From NCBI GenBank assembly GCA_963932145.1, contig OZ010616.1, positions 52,457,846-52,521,845 of the forward strand: 64,000 nucleotides of DNA, written 5' to 3'. The notes under the pieces were generated by a model. It saw only the letters and a list, made by a program, of their open reading frames with translations, was not told the DNA's origin and searched no databases. Below are positions 1 to 12,075 of the stretch, in pieces. The position numbers were made by a program, and so were the translations under genes. Position 1 is the first letter of the stretch. Each line of letters begins with the position of its first letter. This DNA is from Acanthosepion lycidas (Eukaryota; Mollusca; Cephalopoda; Sepiida; Sepiidae).

Positions 1-1262
1 CGGAGATTTTTACCACTAAGATGTTGGCGCACGGCAGGGGAGAAGGTGAATTTAAGCGTATTTACTTTCTATAAACACACAGTAACTGATAGAACTCGAT
101 TCGATTTAACGAAGAGTCGTACATTATTAGCCGTAATAGGCACTGTTTACACACCCACGCTTCCTCACCAGTTCAGGAGATTGCAGTTCTTCAACTTTTG
201 ATAACATTGTATTTTCTTAATTTTTTCTTCAATCCATTAAGATAACGAAATAATATTAGATAATAATTATAAAATTTTTGAAATGGTATCTGTTATTTTG
301 TGCTCCTTTTTACGTATTAGTACTTTCCATGCCAGGTGTCCCCATACCAATGTGACTACGAAAAAAAAATACATTTAATCTTCTGTTCAATGGCTAATGA
401 ACTCATTTCTCTGAAAAGTAGTTTTCTTCTAAGTGGGGGAAAACAAGCCGAAGAAAACCCCAAATTCATTGCAATGTATGTTGATAATGTTAAAAGCTGG
501 TTTTGAAGGGAATAGACATTGCAGTAATATATCTCTTAATGTGTCTTAATCTTGATCTCTAGAAGAAGAAAAGACAATCAGTGAATCTGCTAGCATTTGT
601 AATGAAGAAGAACCACTTCAAATGACATTCAGTTACAAGTACCAAGTTCAGTGAATTGCAATATACTTTTAATCCAGCTTTTACCACGTCTTTGATATTA
701 TATTTCCGTCCAATGATGTAATCAAAATTTTAGACCTAACAAAAAGCAGAAATTATTATTTTTGATGGCCTTTGTTGGATGTTATTACAAGTGGTATCAT
801 TTGTTTTTAGATGTAGCTTTCATATAAATACCACTTGAAAGCCATAAGAGGATATAGAGTGTTCTAGCAATATTCGCTATAGCAGAGGTTTACAAGTAAA
901 CTCAAATTGCAAAGCACCATTAGAAGAGGAAATGCAGGAGAGGTATTTTAACTGTTCAGAAAGTTATTTTTATCAATTACATAAATGATTTTTTACTCCT
1001 TTCAGTTTTTTAGTCTGGAGATAATAGTTTAAAGATTTAAAATAAGGATTTGTTTGTAAGATTGACCAATGATTCACTCCGCGAAATAAAATTTAAGTTT
1101 TCTAGTCATTACTGTGTCTTTTTGACAAGTTAAAAATTCTATAATTTCACAAAAGTTTCTAAAATTAGTTAAGAACTGTTAGTAAAATTTCAAATTTTGA
1201 GAGATGTATCGGCAATAGACACTTTTTATATGAAAAGTTCAGGATGAGCTTATTTTGACTTC
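1..1262. other. AT-rich stretch, nothing recognised
   Basis: I see no coding similarity, RNA gene or tandem structure here. All frames are closed at short intervals and the composition is AT-rich with scattered A/T runs. Confidence 0.6.
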
Positions 1263-1747
1263 ACTATTTACATTGTTCGGACTATCATCCTCATCTTTGT
1301 TGCCATACTTATCAAAACATTTCGGCCGTTGTACACTCCGACCTTCTTCAGCTGGTTGGAATATCAAACTGAACCCTTTATTTCGCTCGCTGGAGTAGAC
1401 AGTTCTAGTTCCACAAGGACACATGATACAGTGGATAAAGGCATTAGTTAGATCTAGTGACAGGACCCAAACAGGATGAGTTCAATACCTGGTTAAGGCA
1501 GTGGAGAACTTGGAGAGAGGAATTAACAGGAGATAACTGACAACTGACATCCATTAAACATGGCACGTGGAACTAGAACAGTCTACCCCAGTGAGCGAAA
1601 TAAAGGCTTCAGTTCGACATTCCAACCAAAGTCGGAGCATACAACGGCCGAAACTTTGTGATAAATATGGCAACAAAGATGAGGATGATAGTCCGAGCAA
1701 TGTAAATAGTGTACATAATACCTCATCTAAAAAAATATAGACAGATG
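1263..1747. repeat. Inverted pair of dispersed repeat family A
   Basis: Positions 1263-1414 are close to the reverse complement of 1567-1710, with a ~150-bp spacer. Shared blocks include a GTGGAACTAGAACAGTCTAC-like start, TACAACGGCCGAAA, and GGCAACAAAGATGAGGATGA followed by TAGTCCGA. The plus copy seems to run on to about 1747. Related copies lie at 11755-11925 and as another inverted pair at 33213-33540, so this is an interspersed family. I do not recognise a coding domain; the short frames read the same way in each copy only because the DNA is shared. A non-autonomous transposon is possible, but no clean TSD was seen. Confidence 0.7.
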
Positions 1748-3355
1748 CTTTTGACTTGTTTTCACCCTACTGTCAGATTGCATTTGTTTTTTTTTCTTTT
1801 ATTTATTTATTTTTTATTATTGATGTACTACTGAAAAAATAGCCTAATCTCTGTGGTGTTATGACTGGCCCCGAAGTACTGCCAATCAGGTTGGGTGGAG
1901 GTCCACACGGAGAAGCGGAACTGTAGTGTTCAACCGAATAGCTGAGACGATTGGTGATATCATCTCAGTATACTTTTGCTAGCTTTCATATTTGTAGTGC
2001 CATCAATATTCTGAGACTGGCTAGTCCACTCGAACAAAAGTGATCAAGACGGCAGATATTGCCGATAATGACCCATTTCCTTATAAGGAAACATTTGGCA
2101 TTCATTGACCGCCGAGCAGCCAGTGATACTTTCAGTTTAAATTTATAAAATATTTCTATTAAAACAATTTGTCAGGAAAATAATTTCTCAAGTCCAGTAA
2201 CTGCTATTGTTCTTTCTTTTATTATTGGTGGAGGTTTCCTTCCTAGCCTTTTGTTTTGTGTAATGTGGAAAGTCTACATGTTGATGCTGTCTTCAAGTTA
2301 CATGTGATATCTATTTTAGTTATTGCTGTTGTTGAAAGTCTTCAAGTGATGAGGATTCTGCTGTCTGGTACAGTTCTGTGTGATTTTGTAGTGTCAGTCC
2401 ACAAAGTTAAAAAAATAAGAATTATCCTCACTAAGAGCTACAATTTTCATTCGCTTGATGCCATTATTATTACTGAGCTGAGGAAGCAATTCTGAAAGTT
2501 TAAATATTTCCAGATGGCTTTGTGATCTAACAAGGCTATTTAAGAACATGACGCATGCTTTTAAGTTTTACTTTACGGTATTATTACCTCTATCGCAGAC
2601 TATTCTATATTCAATTTCCTTTTCTCCTTTAGTAAATTTGTTACAACTGATCCATATAGTAAGGTATTTGAAGTGTTTTTACTAATTCTGTATGCTTAGA
2701 TTTTATGAAGGATTCACAGCTTTCATTCCAATTTATAATATTTTTATATTATATATTTTTATATAATTTTCCAGATTATAATTTCTGTTTTGGAAAGGTT
2801 TATTTCTAAATCGAAACAACAACAATCAACAAATGGATTCTTACTCCATAAACTGTATCAAAAGTAGCCACTCAAAAAAAATGTTCAGCTTATGTCTCTT
2901 GTGTCGTAATCACTAACTCAAGCCTGTACGAAATATTTTTTAAAACCCCAAAACAATTTCGTTACTTTGAAATCATTTGAAAATGTTTACACTGTTAGAT
3001 TTGCTTGTTTTGAAAAGTGACGGGTCTTTTTGCAAACCGAACAATCAAATCCATTCACCTCGCAAAAATACCACGCATTAGTTGGATGGGGTTTGCTTTT
3101 CTTTGATGTATCCCACTGTTAACATTCCTTGACAGAGGTGGAAAAAATAAACGCAAGGGGTCATGGGAAGTTATCATTCTTCTGATTATTGTGACAATTC
3201 GTGATATCTGGCAGACAATGTTTTATTGCAAATGTTTTGTCTGCTAGTTTATGCCTTATGATCAATGACTGCAGAAGCGGTAAAGAAGAAAATATTTCAT
3301 TTTTTTTCCTTTTATTACTTCTCTCCTAATCTCCACGGCTCTGTATCTCTCACTT
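1748..3355. other. No recognisable feature
   Basis: This is AT-rich DNA with only short open frames. A 79-codon frame near 2256-2495 has no recognisable motif. I find no RNA gene or repeat structure in it. Confidence 0.55.
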
Positions 3356-3850
3356 TCTATATATAGCGCTCTCTCTCTCTCTCCCCGCTTCTCTCTCTCT
3401 CTCTCTCTTTCCTTCTCCCTCTCCATGACTGAGCATCTTTCTCAATTTCTATATCTCTAGTGCTTTCTCTCTCCCCTCCCTTTACATGGCTCTGTATCTC
3501 TCTCACTTTTTAAATCTCCAGCCCTCTCACCGTCTTCCTCTCCCTCTCCATAGCTGAGTATCTTTCTCATTTTCTATATCTTCAGCGCTCATTCCCGCTC
3601 TCCAAAGCCCTGTATATCGCGCACCTTCTATTAGGTTGGTGCAAAAATAATGTCGTTTTCTCACATATGTTACTACGTGAGAAAACAACATTATTTTTGC
3701 ACCAACCTAATATATTCCTTTCCCTCTCCATGGCTCTATATCTCTTTCACCTTCTACATCTCCAGCGCTCTCTATTTTCTGTATCCATCTCACTATCTGT
3801 CTCCATGGCTCTGTATCTCTTTCACTTTCTATATCTCCAGCGATCTCTCT

Positions 3851-3900
<50 letters not shown>

Positions 3901-3930
3901 ACTCACTCACTCATTCTATATATCTATGTC
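3356..3930. repeat. CT-rich imperfect tandem repeat with (CT)n cores
   Basis: Pyrimidine-rich DNA contains repeated phrases such as CCATGGCTCTGTATCTCT, CTTTCTATATCTCCAGCGCT and CCCTCTCCATGGCTCTATA at irregular 60-90-bp spacing. A near-pure (CT)n run of ~45 bases lies around 3852-3896, followed by (CACT)n. Open frames across it are low-complexity Ser/Leu text and are not regarded as genes. A MITE is inserted at 3631-3710. Confidence 0.75.
3631..3710. mobile_element. Mariner-type MITE, 80 bp
   Basis: The element begins TTAGGTTGGTGCAAAAATAA and ends with the reverse complement, ending ACCAACCTAA. It is flanked on both sides by TA (3629-3630 and 3711-3712), the target-site duplication of Tc1/mariner transposons. 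The TTAGGTTGGTGCAAAA terminus is the known mariner type (as in Hsmar1/MADE1). The interior (CTCACATATGTTACTACGTGAG) differs from the other three copies in this window, so this is a distinct subtype. There is no coding capacity; mobilisation would need a transposase in trans. Confidence 0.9.
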
Positions 3931-4102
3931 TTAATCTCATCGAGATATCTGGTCTATGTACCTCTTTTATTTTGTAGTACTGTTTATCTCAGTTTTCTGG
4001 TTTTAATTATTACTATTTCTCATTCACTCTCTATTTAACCTCATCGTCGACCAGTAAGGGGTCGCTATGACTACGTTTGACGACCGCTACTTTAGAGTAA
4101 TA

Positions 4103-4203
4103 TTAGGTTGGAGCAAAAATAACGACGTAATAATGTCGTTTTTTGACGTATTTTTAACGTCAAAAAACGACATTATTACGTCATTATTTTTGCACCAACC
4201 TAA
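4103..4203. mobile_element. Mariner-type MITE, 101 bp near-perfect hairpin
   Basis: The two halves are almost perfect reverse complements, with arms rich in GACGTAATAATGTCGTTTTT and a short central loop. TA lies on both sides (4101-4102 and 4204-4205). The left terminus has one change (TTAGGTTGGAGC for TTAGGTTGGTGC), as expected for an old or inactive copy. Same subtype as the copies at 8425 and 31719. Confidence 0.9.
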
Positions 4204-4439
4204 TACCTTATCATAGGCAAATTACAAAAGAATTCAGAAAATGAATGGTTGCGGTTTCACGAAGCAGTTGTTTGTGGGAAGAAGCTGATCGAGTGGAATT
4301 TACATCACATCAATAGAATACGAAAAGAATGAGGGTGGTTCGCTACAATGGGCGTGGCATGGAAATTTACAGATACTAAAGAATATAAAGAAAAAATGAA
4401 AAAAAAATAATTAAAAAGCGGAAATAAAAGATTGGTAAT

Positions 4440-4800
4440 ACTGGGGTTTATACGGGGAATTTTTATGCGCAACCTACGAGGAATTTTTGACTGAGCCTAC
4501 TGGCTCGGATTGCCCTACATTAAATTCGACTTTGTACCACATTCTACCTCGTGGGTGGGGGGCACTGGTAAATATCGTCTAGCTGGAATCTGTTCCAGCT
4601 GTGCTGGTCAAACTCTCTACCCTCGGAGTAGAGAGGATCCCCAAACGAAGGGCAGAGTCTCGTCTCCGGAAACAGCTACCCGACTCCGTATAAAACGGGG
4701 TCTACGGGGAATTTTTGGCCGAGTCTACGGGCTCGAATACCCCACATTAAACCCGGCCTTGTACCACATCCTACCTCGTGGGGAGGTTGGTAAATATTAG
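4440..4800. repeat. GC-rich repeat family B, about 1.5 tandem units
   Basis: A phrase GGGGAATTTTTGRCYGAGYCTAC, a GGCTCG block, CCCYACATTAAA and a TTGTACCACAT motif followed by CCTACCTCGTGGG occurs twice, about 228 bp apart (from ~4481 and ~4709). Between them is a GC-richer block with CCCTCGGAGTAGAGAGGA. The same architecture recurs as two units at 33678-34130. The DNA is much more GC-rich than its surroundings. No coding content is seen; it resembles a structured non-coding repeat or the tail of an unidentified SINE/LINE. Confidence 0.65.
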
Positions 4801-6346
4801 TAGCTGGGATCTGTTGAGTACGACTCAGACTTATGCGATAACTACCAACCTTCCGATAGTAGTACTCACTACTTGATCGACTTACGACAACCTTGTGCAT
4901 AACTGTTACTTTAATTCTTATTGTACTGATTTTTTTTTTTACAATTAACCTTTACTTATTTTATTCACCTTATTTTTCAGGTATATATTCCTATTAACAC
5001 GGAACATAACACCAAATAAAATAGTGGAACAGTAAGACAAATCTTGGAATATTCTTAAACACTTTTTCATTATTTTTGGATCGCGGAATATCCAACATTA
5101 CAGTAGATACGTAGTCTGTGGAAACTTACTAAAATGAATTCATCAATGGAATCAATGAATTCAGGACAGATTGTCAGATCAAAACCATATCAGGTTAACT
5201 AATAATACACATGGCTAAACACAAATGTTTCTGATATTTTAGAGATTTAGTGACATCACTGTTTGACACAGTCGACCAAACTTATCAGCCGTCACTCTCT
5301 TCATGTAAATCCTGCTAATGTTAAACTTTGGATTAAGTGCGAATGCATTATGAATATTTTACAGGCCTTCCTATTAAATTCAGTAATTTCGTGCTGTGTC
5401 CAGTTTACAAATGCAATACTGTATCTAACTACAGTCACTGCCGATGTGCTTTGATTTGAGTACTAGTTTGAGTCTCTTCAGATATGTCCCCCTAACTCTG
5501 TTCTTAAAAGCTCTATGTAGTACGGCATCAAATTAGAGAATTCCAAAGTATTTGTATCCAAATTTATTAGGATCAGTCAAGAATTCTTTCGTTAGTAGTT
5601 CAATGTCACAACCTTCCTTTTTTGTCTATTTAACACGGTCCTCATCATTATTACATCATTGCACTGTTTTCAATAGCGGATATGTCTGGTTCTTCGATTT
5701 TACAGTTATAATTCATCTACATTATTATTATTATTGTCATCATCATCATCTTCTTCTTCTTTGTATGTTATGTTTCCTGATTTGTATCCTGTAGAGCCGG
5801 GTCCAAACTATGGTCTTTGGGCCCTATAGGAGAATTTTCATTCAAGTGATAGCACCTTTCTGATCATATGTTATGTTACTGGTATGGGGGATTTTTTTCC
5901 TGGGCAATTTGTATGTTGATGTTACCTGAGACACTGTTAATAAAATCGTCCATTCCTTTTCTCATGAGGATCAGAACTCAGATTTTTCTTACGGTTCAAA
6001 TTTTTGAAGCACTATTTTTTTCAATCTAGCCAAATTCATCTGTATTTTTTTGTACTTTTTTTTTGTGCGGGAGGGATGGAGAAAAAAGAATACAAATAAA
6101 TCTGGCTAAGTTAAAAAAATATTCTTTTAGAAAAAAATATTATTTCAGAAAAATTCTTTCAAAAATTTTTGAAACTGCCAGCACCTCTCGTTTCGTTCGC
6201 GTGTATAGACGTGGCAACATCAACGAAACCCAGTCCGATGAAATCCTAACGATTGAAACGCGTCACAAAATATTTTTCCAATTTATTATACTATTTTTCT
6301 AAATAGTGTTTGTTGATATATAAAATTATACAAAATTGTGCATCGT

Positions 6347-6352
<6 letters not shown>
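4801..6352. other. No gene recognised
   Basis: AT-rich DNA with short frames. The only structure noted is an imperfect inverted repeat (about 6017-6047 against 6084-6117, around AATCTAGCCAAATTC / AAATCTGGCTAAGTT). The 79-codon frame at 6063-6302 partly derives from it and has no known motif. Confidence 0.5.

Positions 6353-6410
<58 letters not shown>
6353..6410. repeat. (TA)n microsatellite
   Basis: Uninterrupted TA dinucleotide run of 58 bases immediately upstream of the RTE-type LINE fragment. Confidence 0.95.
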
Positions 6411-6413
<3 letters not shown>

Positions 6414-6539
6414 TGCTTTCCCTAATTCGGCGAAGGGACTACAAAAGGTGTCCTAAGCATTGCTTGCTCATAACTTGGCATCCAATAACGTAGTCGCAAT
6501 AATCGATTTAGAAATAAAACTCGTAAACGTGTTAACCCC

Positions 6540-8376
6540 TGTTATTGTAATGTAAGACCCCCTCCAAGACAACGATTCTTCTCCAGAGCGTAAAACAGCC
6601 CTCATCGCTGATGCATTAAGCAAGCATAATATCGACATTGCTACTCTCAGTGAGACTCGTTTTGCAGGCACCTCTCAACTTGAAGAATTTAGTGCAGGAT
6701 ATATTTTTTCTGGATTGGCAAAAGCGAAGAACATCCATTCCATGTAGACATTGCTAAATTCTTGTTATCTCTTCCGAAAACAATAGATGATCGTATTTTG
6801 ACTCTAATCTTAGAACTCAACAGCAATTCTTCTGCCACTCTTGAATTCGTGGCATTGCACTTCTAAGTATTGCTGATAAAATTCTCGCTCGTGTTATTCT
6901 AAACAGAATAATCAAATATCTTATTGCAGACATCTATCCCGAATCAGTGTGGCTTTCGTTCAGGTCGTGGAATCACTGATATGATTTTTTCACTTCGTCA
7001 GGTTGTTGAGAAAGTTTACAAGAACGATGAACTCTATACTGTCTTTATCGATCTGACCAAAGCGTTTGACTCTGTAAACAGAGGTGTCCCCCGAAAAGTA
7101 CTCAAAAATCTTGGCATACCTGAAAGTATACTAAATGTCATAATCTCGTTTCACGAAGGAATGAAAGCATCTGTTCTATCTAATGGAAAGTTTTCAAAAG
7201 CCTTCGATGTAACAAATGGCACAAAACAAAGTTGTATCATGGCTCCTGTACTTTTCGTTCTCTTCTTTTCGGTCATGTTACACCATGCTTTTAGTGATCT
7301 TGACATGGGTGTGGAATTTGAATTCCGTACAAGTGGCGGCCTCTTCAACTACCAATGTTTTAAAGAAAAATCGCTGACACGAGCAAGCATTATTTGTGAT
7401 CTTTTGTTTGCTGATGACGCTGCGATCGTGGCCACCTCAATCGAAGAAGCTCAAGCACTCATCAATCGCATTTGGATCAACTATAAGCATAAAGAAAACT
7501 AAAGTTGTCCATCAACCAAGGCCTACACCTAATCAGGTCAAGGGTGTGAAACAAAAACCACCTGCCCTTACCTTACCAATCATTCCTATTACTGCTGGCA
7601 ACAACAACCTGAAGTATGTGAAACCATTCTCGTACTTAGGAAGCAAAGTCAATTCAAGTGCCTCTTTGGATGACGAGATAATTATTAACCAAATATCAAA
7701 GGGAACCAATGTCTTTGGGAAGCTTAAGAATCGCCTATGGGATGTTCATGGGATTTCACTGAAAATGAAAATCATTGTCTATCAAGCAGTCATTCTCACC
7801 CCACTTCTTTTTGGGTCAGAATCATGGACGCCATACAGGACACACATCAATCAACTTGATGCTTTTCATAAACACTGTCTTCATTCAATATGCAGTTATA
7901 CACGGAAGGACAAAATCTCTAACCCTGATCTTTTCATCAAATGTGGCATCGGTGGTATCGAATCCTTTCTGATGCAATCACAGTTCAGATGAACTGGTCA
8001 TGTCATCAGAATGATTGATGATCAGATATCGAAAATCCTCATATATAGCCAACTTTTTCATAGTAAGCGTAATGTAGGCCGTCCTTGGTTACGCTTCAAG
8101 GATAAATTTAAATACAATTTAATTGCTGCAAACATCCCTATAGAGAAGTTCGAACTTGCTGTTGAAAACCGAGCAAAATGGAGAAATACCTGCTACCGAG
8201 GTATAACTAACTTCGAAAAGAATCGCCTCAACCATCTGAGAGAATTAAGAACCAACATTAAATTTTCGGCTAATACATAAGCTCATATGACGGTCAACCC
8301 TTCAGAATGTCCCTCGTGTAAACTTGTTTGCAAATCCTGTGCAGGATTGATGTCTCATATGAAACCTAAAAACTGA
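6540..8376 (+). pseudogene. RTE-type LINE: endonuclease-RT-zinc finger remnant
   Basis: Remnant of a non-LTR retrotransposon polyprotein, which would nick DNA and reverse-transcribe its own RNA at the target. At 6571-6720 one frame carries the start of an APE endonuclease (SPERKTALIADALSKHN, then ATLSETRFAG). At ~6745-6850 another frame reads the middle of that domain (DDRILTLILELNSNS). At ~6850 the sequence jumps to the RT (RGIALLSIADKILARVILNR), so the endonuclease C-terminus is deleted. RT blocks follow: CGFRSGRGITDMIFSLRQ, FIDLTKAFDSVNR and LLFADDAAIVATS with the catalytic FADD. After a frameshift near 7480 the RT thumb continues (YLGSKVNSSASLDDEI, LLFGSESWTPYRTH); a stop interrupts it at 7990, then GRPWLRFKDKFKYNL. 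After a stop at 8278 comes a C2H2-like CPSC...H segment to 8376. Several frameshifts and stops: not functional. The clade assignment (RTE-like) is from remembered family patterns. Confidence 0.88.
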
Positions 8377-8424
8377 ACTGAAGGACACTCATACGTCAAA
8401 AATGACGGGATAGTCCATTATATA

Positions 8425-8521
8425 TTAGGTTGGTGCAAAAATAATGACGTAATAATGTCGTTTTTTGACGTATTTTTAACGTCAAAAAACGACATTATTA
8501 CGTCATTATTTTTGCACCAAC

Positions 8522-8525
<4 letters not shown>
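8425..8525. mobile_element. Mariner-type MITE, 101 bp perfect hairpin
   Basis: TTAGGTTGGTGCAAAAATAA at the left end and its exact reverse complement at the right end. The whole element folds into one long hairpin around a short ACGTATTTTTAACGT centre. TA dinucleotides flank it (8423-8424, 8526-8527). The right TA runs into a (TA)n tract, so either the element landed in a TA-rich site or the tract expanded from the TSD. Almost no arm mismatches, so probably younger than the 4103 copy. Confidence 0.93.
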
Positions 8526-8601
<76 letters not shown>

Positions 8602-8602
8602 T
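8526..8602. repeat. (TA)n then (GA)n microsatellite
   Basis: About 49 bases of TA pass directly into about 27 bases of GA. It begins at the MITE's right TSD. Confidence 0.95.
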
Positions 8603-8696
8603 ATTGTTAAATATAACAGACAATGAATGTCTATTATATTTGATCATGAGCCGTTCTAAACTGTATATGTGCTTTAATTTCGGGGGAAAATAAATA

Positions 8697-10460
8697 CAAG
8701 AAACACTCCTTTAATAAAATCATCCACACGACTAAAAAATAACAAAAGTATTGTTATCCGACGAACTGATAAAACTAATTCTTTCGTTATTTTAAACAAA
8801 CATGAGTACCACTCAAAATTACAGGCCATTTTGGACGATCATAATAAATTTAAAAAGTTAACCAAAAACACTACCTCCCAACCCCAAAACCATATCAATA
8901 AACTTATTGTTAAACCTGGCTACCTTTATGGAAATGTAAAAATCCATAAAAAGACATCATCCCCTCTGACCTATCATTTCACAAATACCTATACTAGTCT
9001 ATTACCTTTCAGAATACCTTAAGAAATTAATTGCTCCCTATCTCCCAATATTGTATTAATTCCACAATTGAATTTATCAAATTCTTCATGCTGCAAAACC
9101 AAACAACTAAATAATCACATATTTGGAGGTATATCATTTATTTACTAATGTCCCCGTCTATGAAATGACATCATTATCCGTGATACATCAAATAGACGGT
9201 ATTGCGATGGGATCTCCTTTAGGCCCCTTTTTTTTCTAATTATTATATGGCACATTTAGAAAATAAAATACTTAGTGACACTACTAAACCCCACTATGTA
9301 TATAAGATACATAGATAATATCTTCGGTTTAGCTAAAAATATTGTTCAAATTATACAATTTAAAAACATATTTGAATGTCACTCCATCCTCGACTTTACA
9401 CTAGAATTTAATATTATTAATAGGATTCTATTCCTTGGTGTATATGTTGATTCCAGCACACATAAATTTACTACTTCTCTATATAAGAAACCCACAAGGG
9501 GCGCCTCGAGGTGGTGTAATTCTTAGCAAGCTTGTCTTGCTAGAACAATTACAACTGAGTAGTGAGTTCAATCCTCACTGGGTGCCCTTACATTCAGCCT
9601 TGTGCCACATCCAAGCTACGCATGGAAAATCACTATAGGAAGCCCACAAGCATTAATTCGTGGCTTCTTAATTATAATAGTGACTACCCCCAACAATATA
9701 AGTTAGCCGTTATAAAAACTTAAGCCAACACACACAACTTCTTCCCCAAGCCATATTCTATAAAGAATTACATAACATTAAATAAACACGTGTTAATAAT
9801 GGATTTCCTAATTTCGTCATTGATCAACAAATTAAAATGTATCTCAATAAACTTAATAATACCTCTAAAAAAATTGATAATATTAATAATAATAGTGTAT
9901 GTTAAATTAGACATAATATTAACTTATGCTATTATACTGTAACCAAATGCATAATAATTACAAACGTGATGAAAAAACATTCAAAAACATTAGTAGAAAT
10001 GTTAAACCTATTAATAATAATAAACAAGTCAAGCTCATTATATATTATAAAAAATTAAAACAATTGACCTCTTAGTCTGTAATAATCCTACAACCACAAC
10101 TAAATCCACTAGAAAAAAAACCAATGTAGTGTATCAATTTACACGTCCGTTCAGAGATTATAGCTCTGATGCTAATAATAAACCCACTACATATATATGT
10201 TTTACTACAATCACACTCCCCCTGCTGACTTACCTGTCACCTTTCTGATCTTAGTTCTATTAAACAACATTTCTTAGAAAAAACATAGCCATGTACATAA
10301 TATTAGACAGATATTAGTTTATAACACAACAATACTCACACATACACACAGTAAAAAGAACCTTCAGATATTAGAGGCTATCTACATTAAAACAAAGCAA
10401 CCCACACTCAACAAAATTACATTTCAAACTAGTCACAACACATTACATTGCATATAGATA
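8697..10460 (+). pseudogene. Penelope-like retroelement with GIY-YIG remnant
   Basis: Penelope-like elements encode an RT followed by a GIY-YIG endonuclease. From ~8736 one frame reads IVIRRTDKTNSFVILNKHEY, then PGYLYGNVKIHKK, both typical Penelope RT blocks. At ~9130-9230 come LFTNVPVYE (motif A region) and DGIAMGSPLGP (motif B). At ~9299 YIRYIDNIFGLAKN is motif C, but the second Asp of the usual YxDD core is Asn. FTTSLYKKPT (9475) precedes an inserted SINE; reading resumes after it. Around 10105-10260 the text TNVVYQF and TYICFTTITL matches the GIY-YIG start, with Gly of YIG changed to Cys. The end, ILEAIYIKTKQPTLN to about 10450, is the usual C-terminus. Many frameshifts and stops: dead. 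Confidence 0.88.
9499..9633 (+). mobile_element. tRNA-related SINE inserted in Penelope element
   Basis: A 135-bp insertion interrupts the Penelope KKPT codons. It is bracketed by 17-bp TSDs, 9482-9498 and 9634-9650 (15 of 17 identical; TATARGAARCCCACAAG). The first ~88 bases look tRNA-derived: a GGGCGCC/GGTGCCC stem, and a T-arm GTGAG-TTCAATC-CTCAC at 9562-9578 with a B-box-like GTTCAATCC. The tail carries CAGCCTTGTGCCACATCC, a motif also seen in family B and in a LINE 3' region at ~22842, which may be the LINE-derived tail. Transcription would be by RNA polymerase III. No poly(A) tail is evident. Confidence 0.8.
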
Positions 10461-11754
10461 TATATGGTTCTGTTGTTAATATTTCGGTCTCTCATGTGGT
10501 ATGACGTCACGGAACCACATCATGAATTAACGATCTGCGTCTGCTATTCCGCGACCGTTATCATCACATAGCAATCTTCTATGTCAAATAACAAATATAT
10601 GAATGAGTTTTGTGGTTAACAACTCTGTATGATGGAAAATATAATATACTAAATAGCGGATGAACCAGCCAACTAACTAGAAATGGTGTTCCAACAAAGT
10701 CACCGTGAAGAAGTCAATTATTCACACTGACATTCCCAACAAAAATCGTGGCAGTAAATAAATCAAAATTACAGAAAACAACGAAAAAGTGGTTACCTCC
10801 CTTGCGATTCTTTACGTGGTAAAGAGATCCATGTATAACAGATGTCATCCAGCAACATATAGAAAATTGCAAAGGTGACATGAAATATTAGTAAACTATA
10901 CTAATAAACATCAGCATTCTATGGGTATATGAAGATGGGTATTTCACAAGTATGGGCACAGAATCATATGTGCAGGCGAAGTCTGAAATGAAATAGGAGC
11001 TGCACTAATAATAAACAATGACAAGAAAACATTTGTTCTGGTATACTGGTAACTGTCTAAATTCCTGTAATGAAATTGAAAAGGAATTCATCCAAAATAA
11101 TCATATTGAGTACCAACGTTACAAACCACGGTTGGAGAAAGCGATAACATCAAAAGCTAGAGCAAATCACAAAAAAATGCCAAAAATCACAGGAAATCTT
11201 AATCCTAAAGCAAGTAATGAACGAAGCTATTTAGTAGATAAATACATATTTGGCGATAATGCTGCATTACGAATGATGAAATAACAACCAATATCTGGTC
11301 TCAAGAAGGTTTTGGGACATATCCAATCTGACTTAAAAATCAATAAAAGATTGACAAACTCAATTCTATACTCTGAAACTGGTGTCTCGTTGGAGAGCAG
11401 TAGCCTAGTGGATTCAAGTGTTGGTTCAAGGCTACTGTTCACATAATGGGACAATCCTGAGTGGAGAATTTGAAGCCCTAAACCTAACCTGCCTGCAGAT
11501 AGGTACTGCTGCTACTGCTTGTCATGTCTGACTGCTGCCACTAAGGTTTTTCTTTTCTACTGCAGCTTCTGCTGTTGAAGCTTTTCTGTCATTTCTCTCT
11601 ATTTATTTATTTCTTGGCGCTTCTCTTATGGTAATTATTTCAATAAATACCATAATGAAATCCCCGTAGACTAGCATATTGGTCCATTCTTTCAAACTTC
11701 TAACACCTCAGTGCTTTTACTTCATTCTGCTTTTCGGTCTATACATGATCAACG
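10461..11754. other. No recognised gene
   Basis: AT-rich. An 88-codon frame at 11018-11284 starts with Met, is Lys/Asn-rich and has no motif I know; it may be chance. The first part (to ~10600) may be Penelope 3' untranslated sequence. Nothing else is supported. Confidence 0.5.
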
Positions 11755-11925
11755 AAATGAGAACAGATCTATCCCCGTATATTAAACAAAGGGTTCAGTT
11801 TGAATTTCTCTCCGGTTGGTACAATGGCTGGAAATTTGTATCAACAGTAACAAAGATCAGGATGTTAGTCCGCGTATAAAAAATGTAAGTAATAATAACT
11901 CCTCGTCTCAGAAATTCAGACAGAG
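11755..11925 (+). repeat. Diverged copy of dispersed repeat family A
   Basis: Follows the order of the 1567-1747 copy: an ACAG-TCTA-CCC start, a GGTTCAGTTTGA block, CCGGTTGG, AACAAAGATCAGGATG, TAGTCCG, then a region ending CTCGTCTCAGAAATTCAGACAGA that parallels CTCATCTAAAAAAATATAGACAGA. Many substitutions; no coding role seen. Confidence 0.6.
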
Positions 11926-12007
11926 ACCTATTGTTGTTTTTTGCAAATTATTCTAATAAAATTAGCTTTGCTTGTACCACTCGTTACAAATGCTAATTAT
12001 GCTTATG

Positions 12008-12075
12008 ACGCATAACTACATCCAGCAGCAAGACCTCTGATCGGAAGATTGAAGGTTTCGAGGAGCGTGGGACCA
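12008..12075 (-). repeat. Dispersed fragment of the LINE segment amplified at 36-50 kb
   Basis: CATAACTACATCCAGCAGCA, AGACCTCTGATCGG and TTTCGAGGAGCGTG closely match the CTAACTACATCCAACAGCA, AGGCCTTTGATCGG and TTTTGAGGAGCGTG stretch of the 153-bp satellite unit. It is a single copy, so the parent sequence exists outside the array as LINE debris. The following ~100 bases (12080-12175, several short inverted repeats) are not explained. Confidence 0.7.

Noticed and set aside
11018-11284. Small host gene (88 residues)
   Set aside because: No recognisable domain, no splice or promoter context, and length within chance expectation for a 64-kb AT-rich window.
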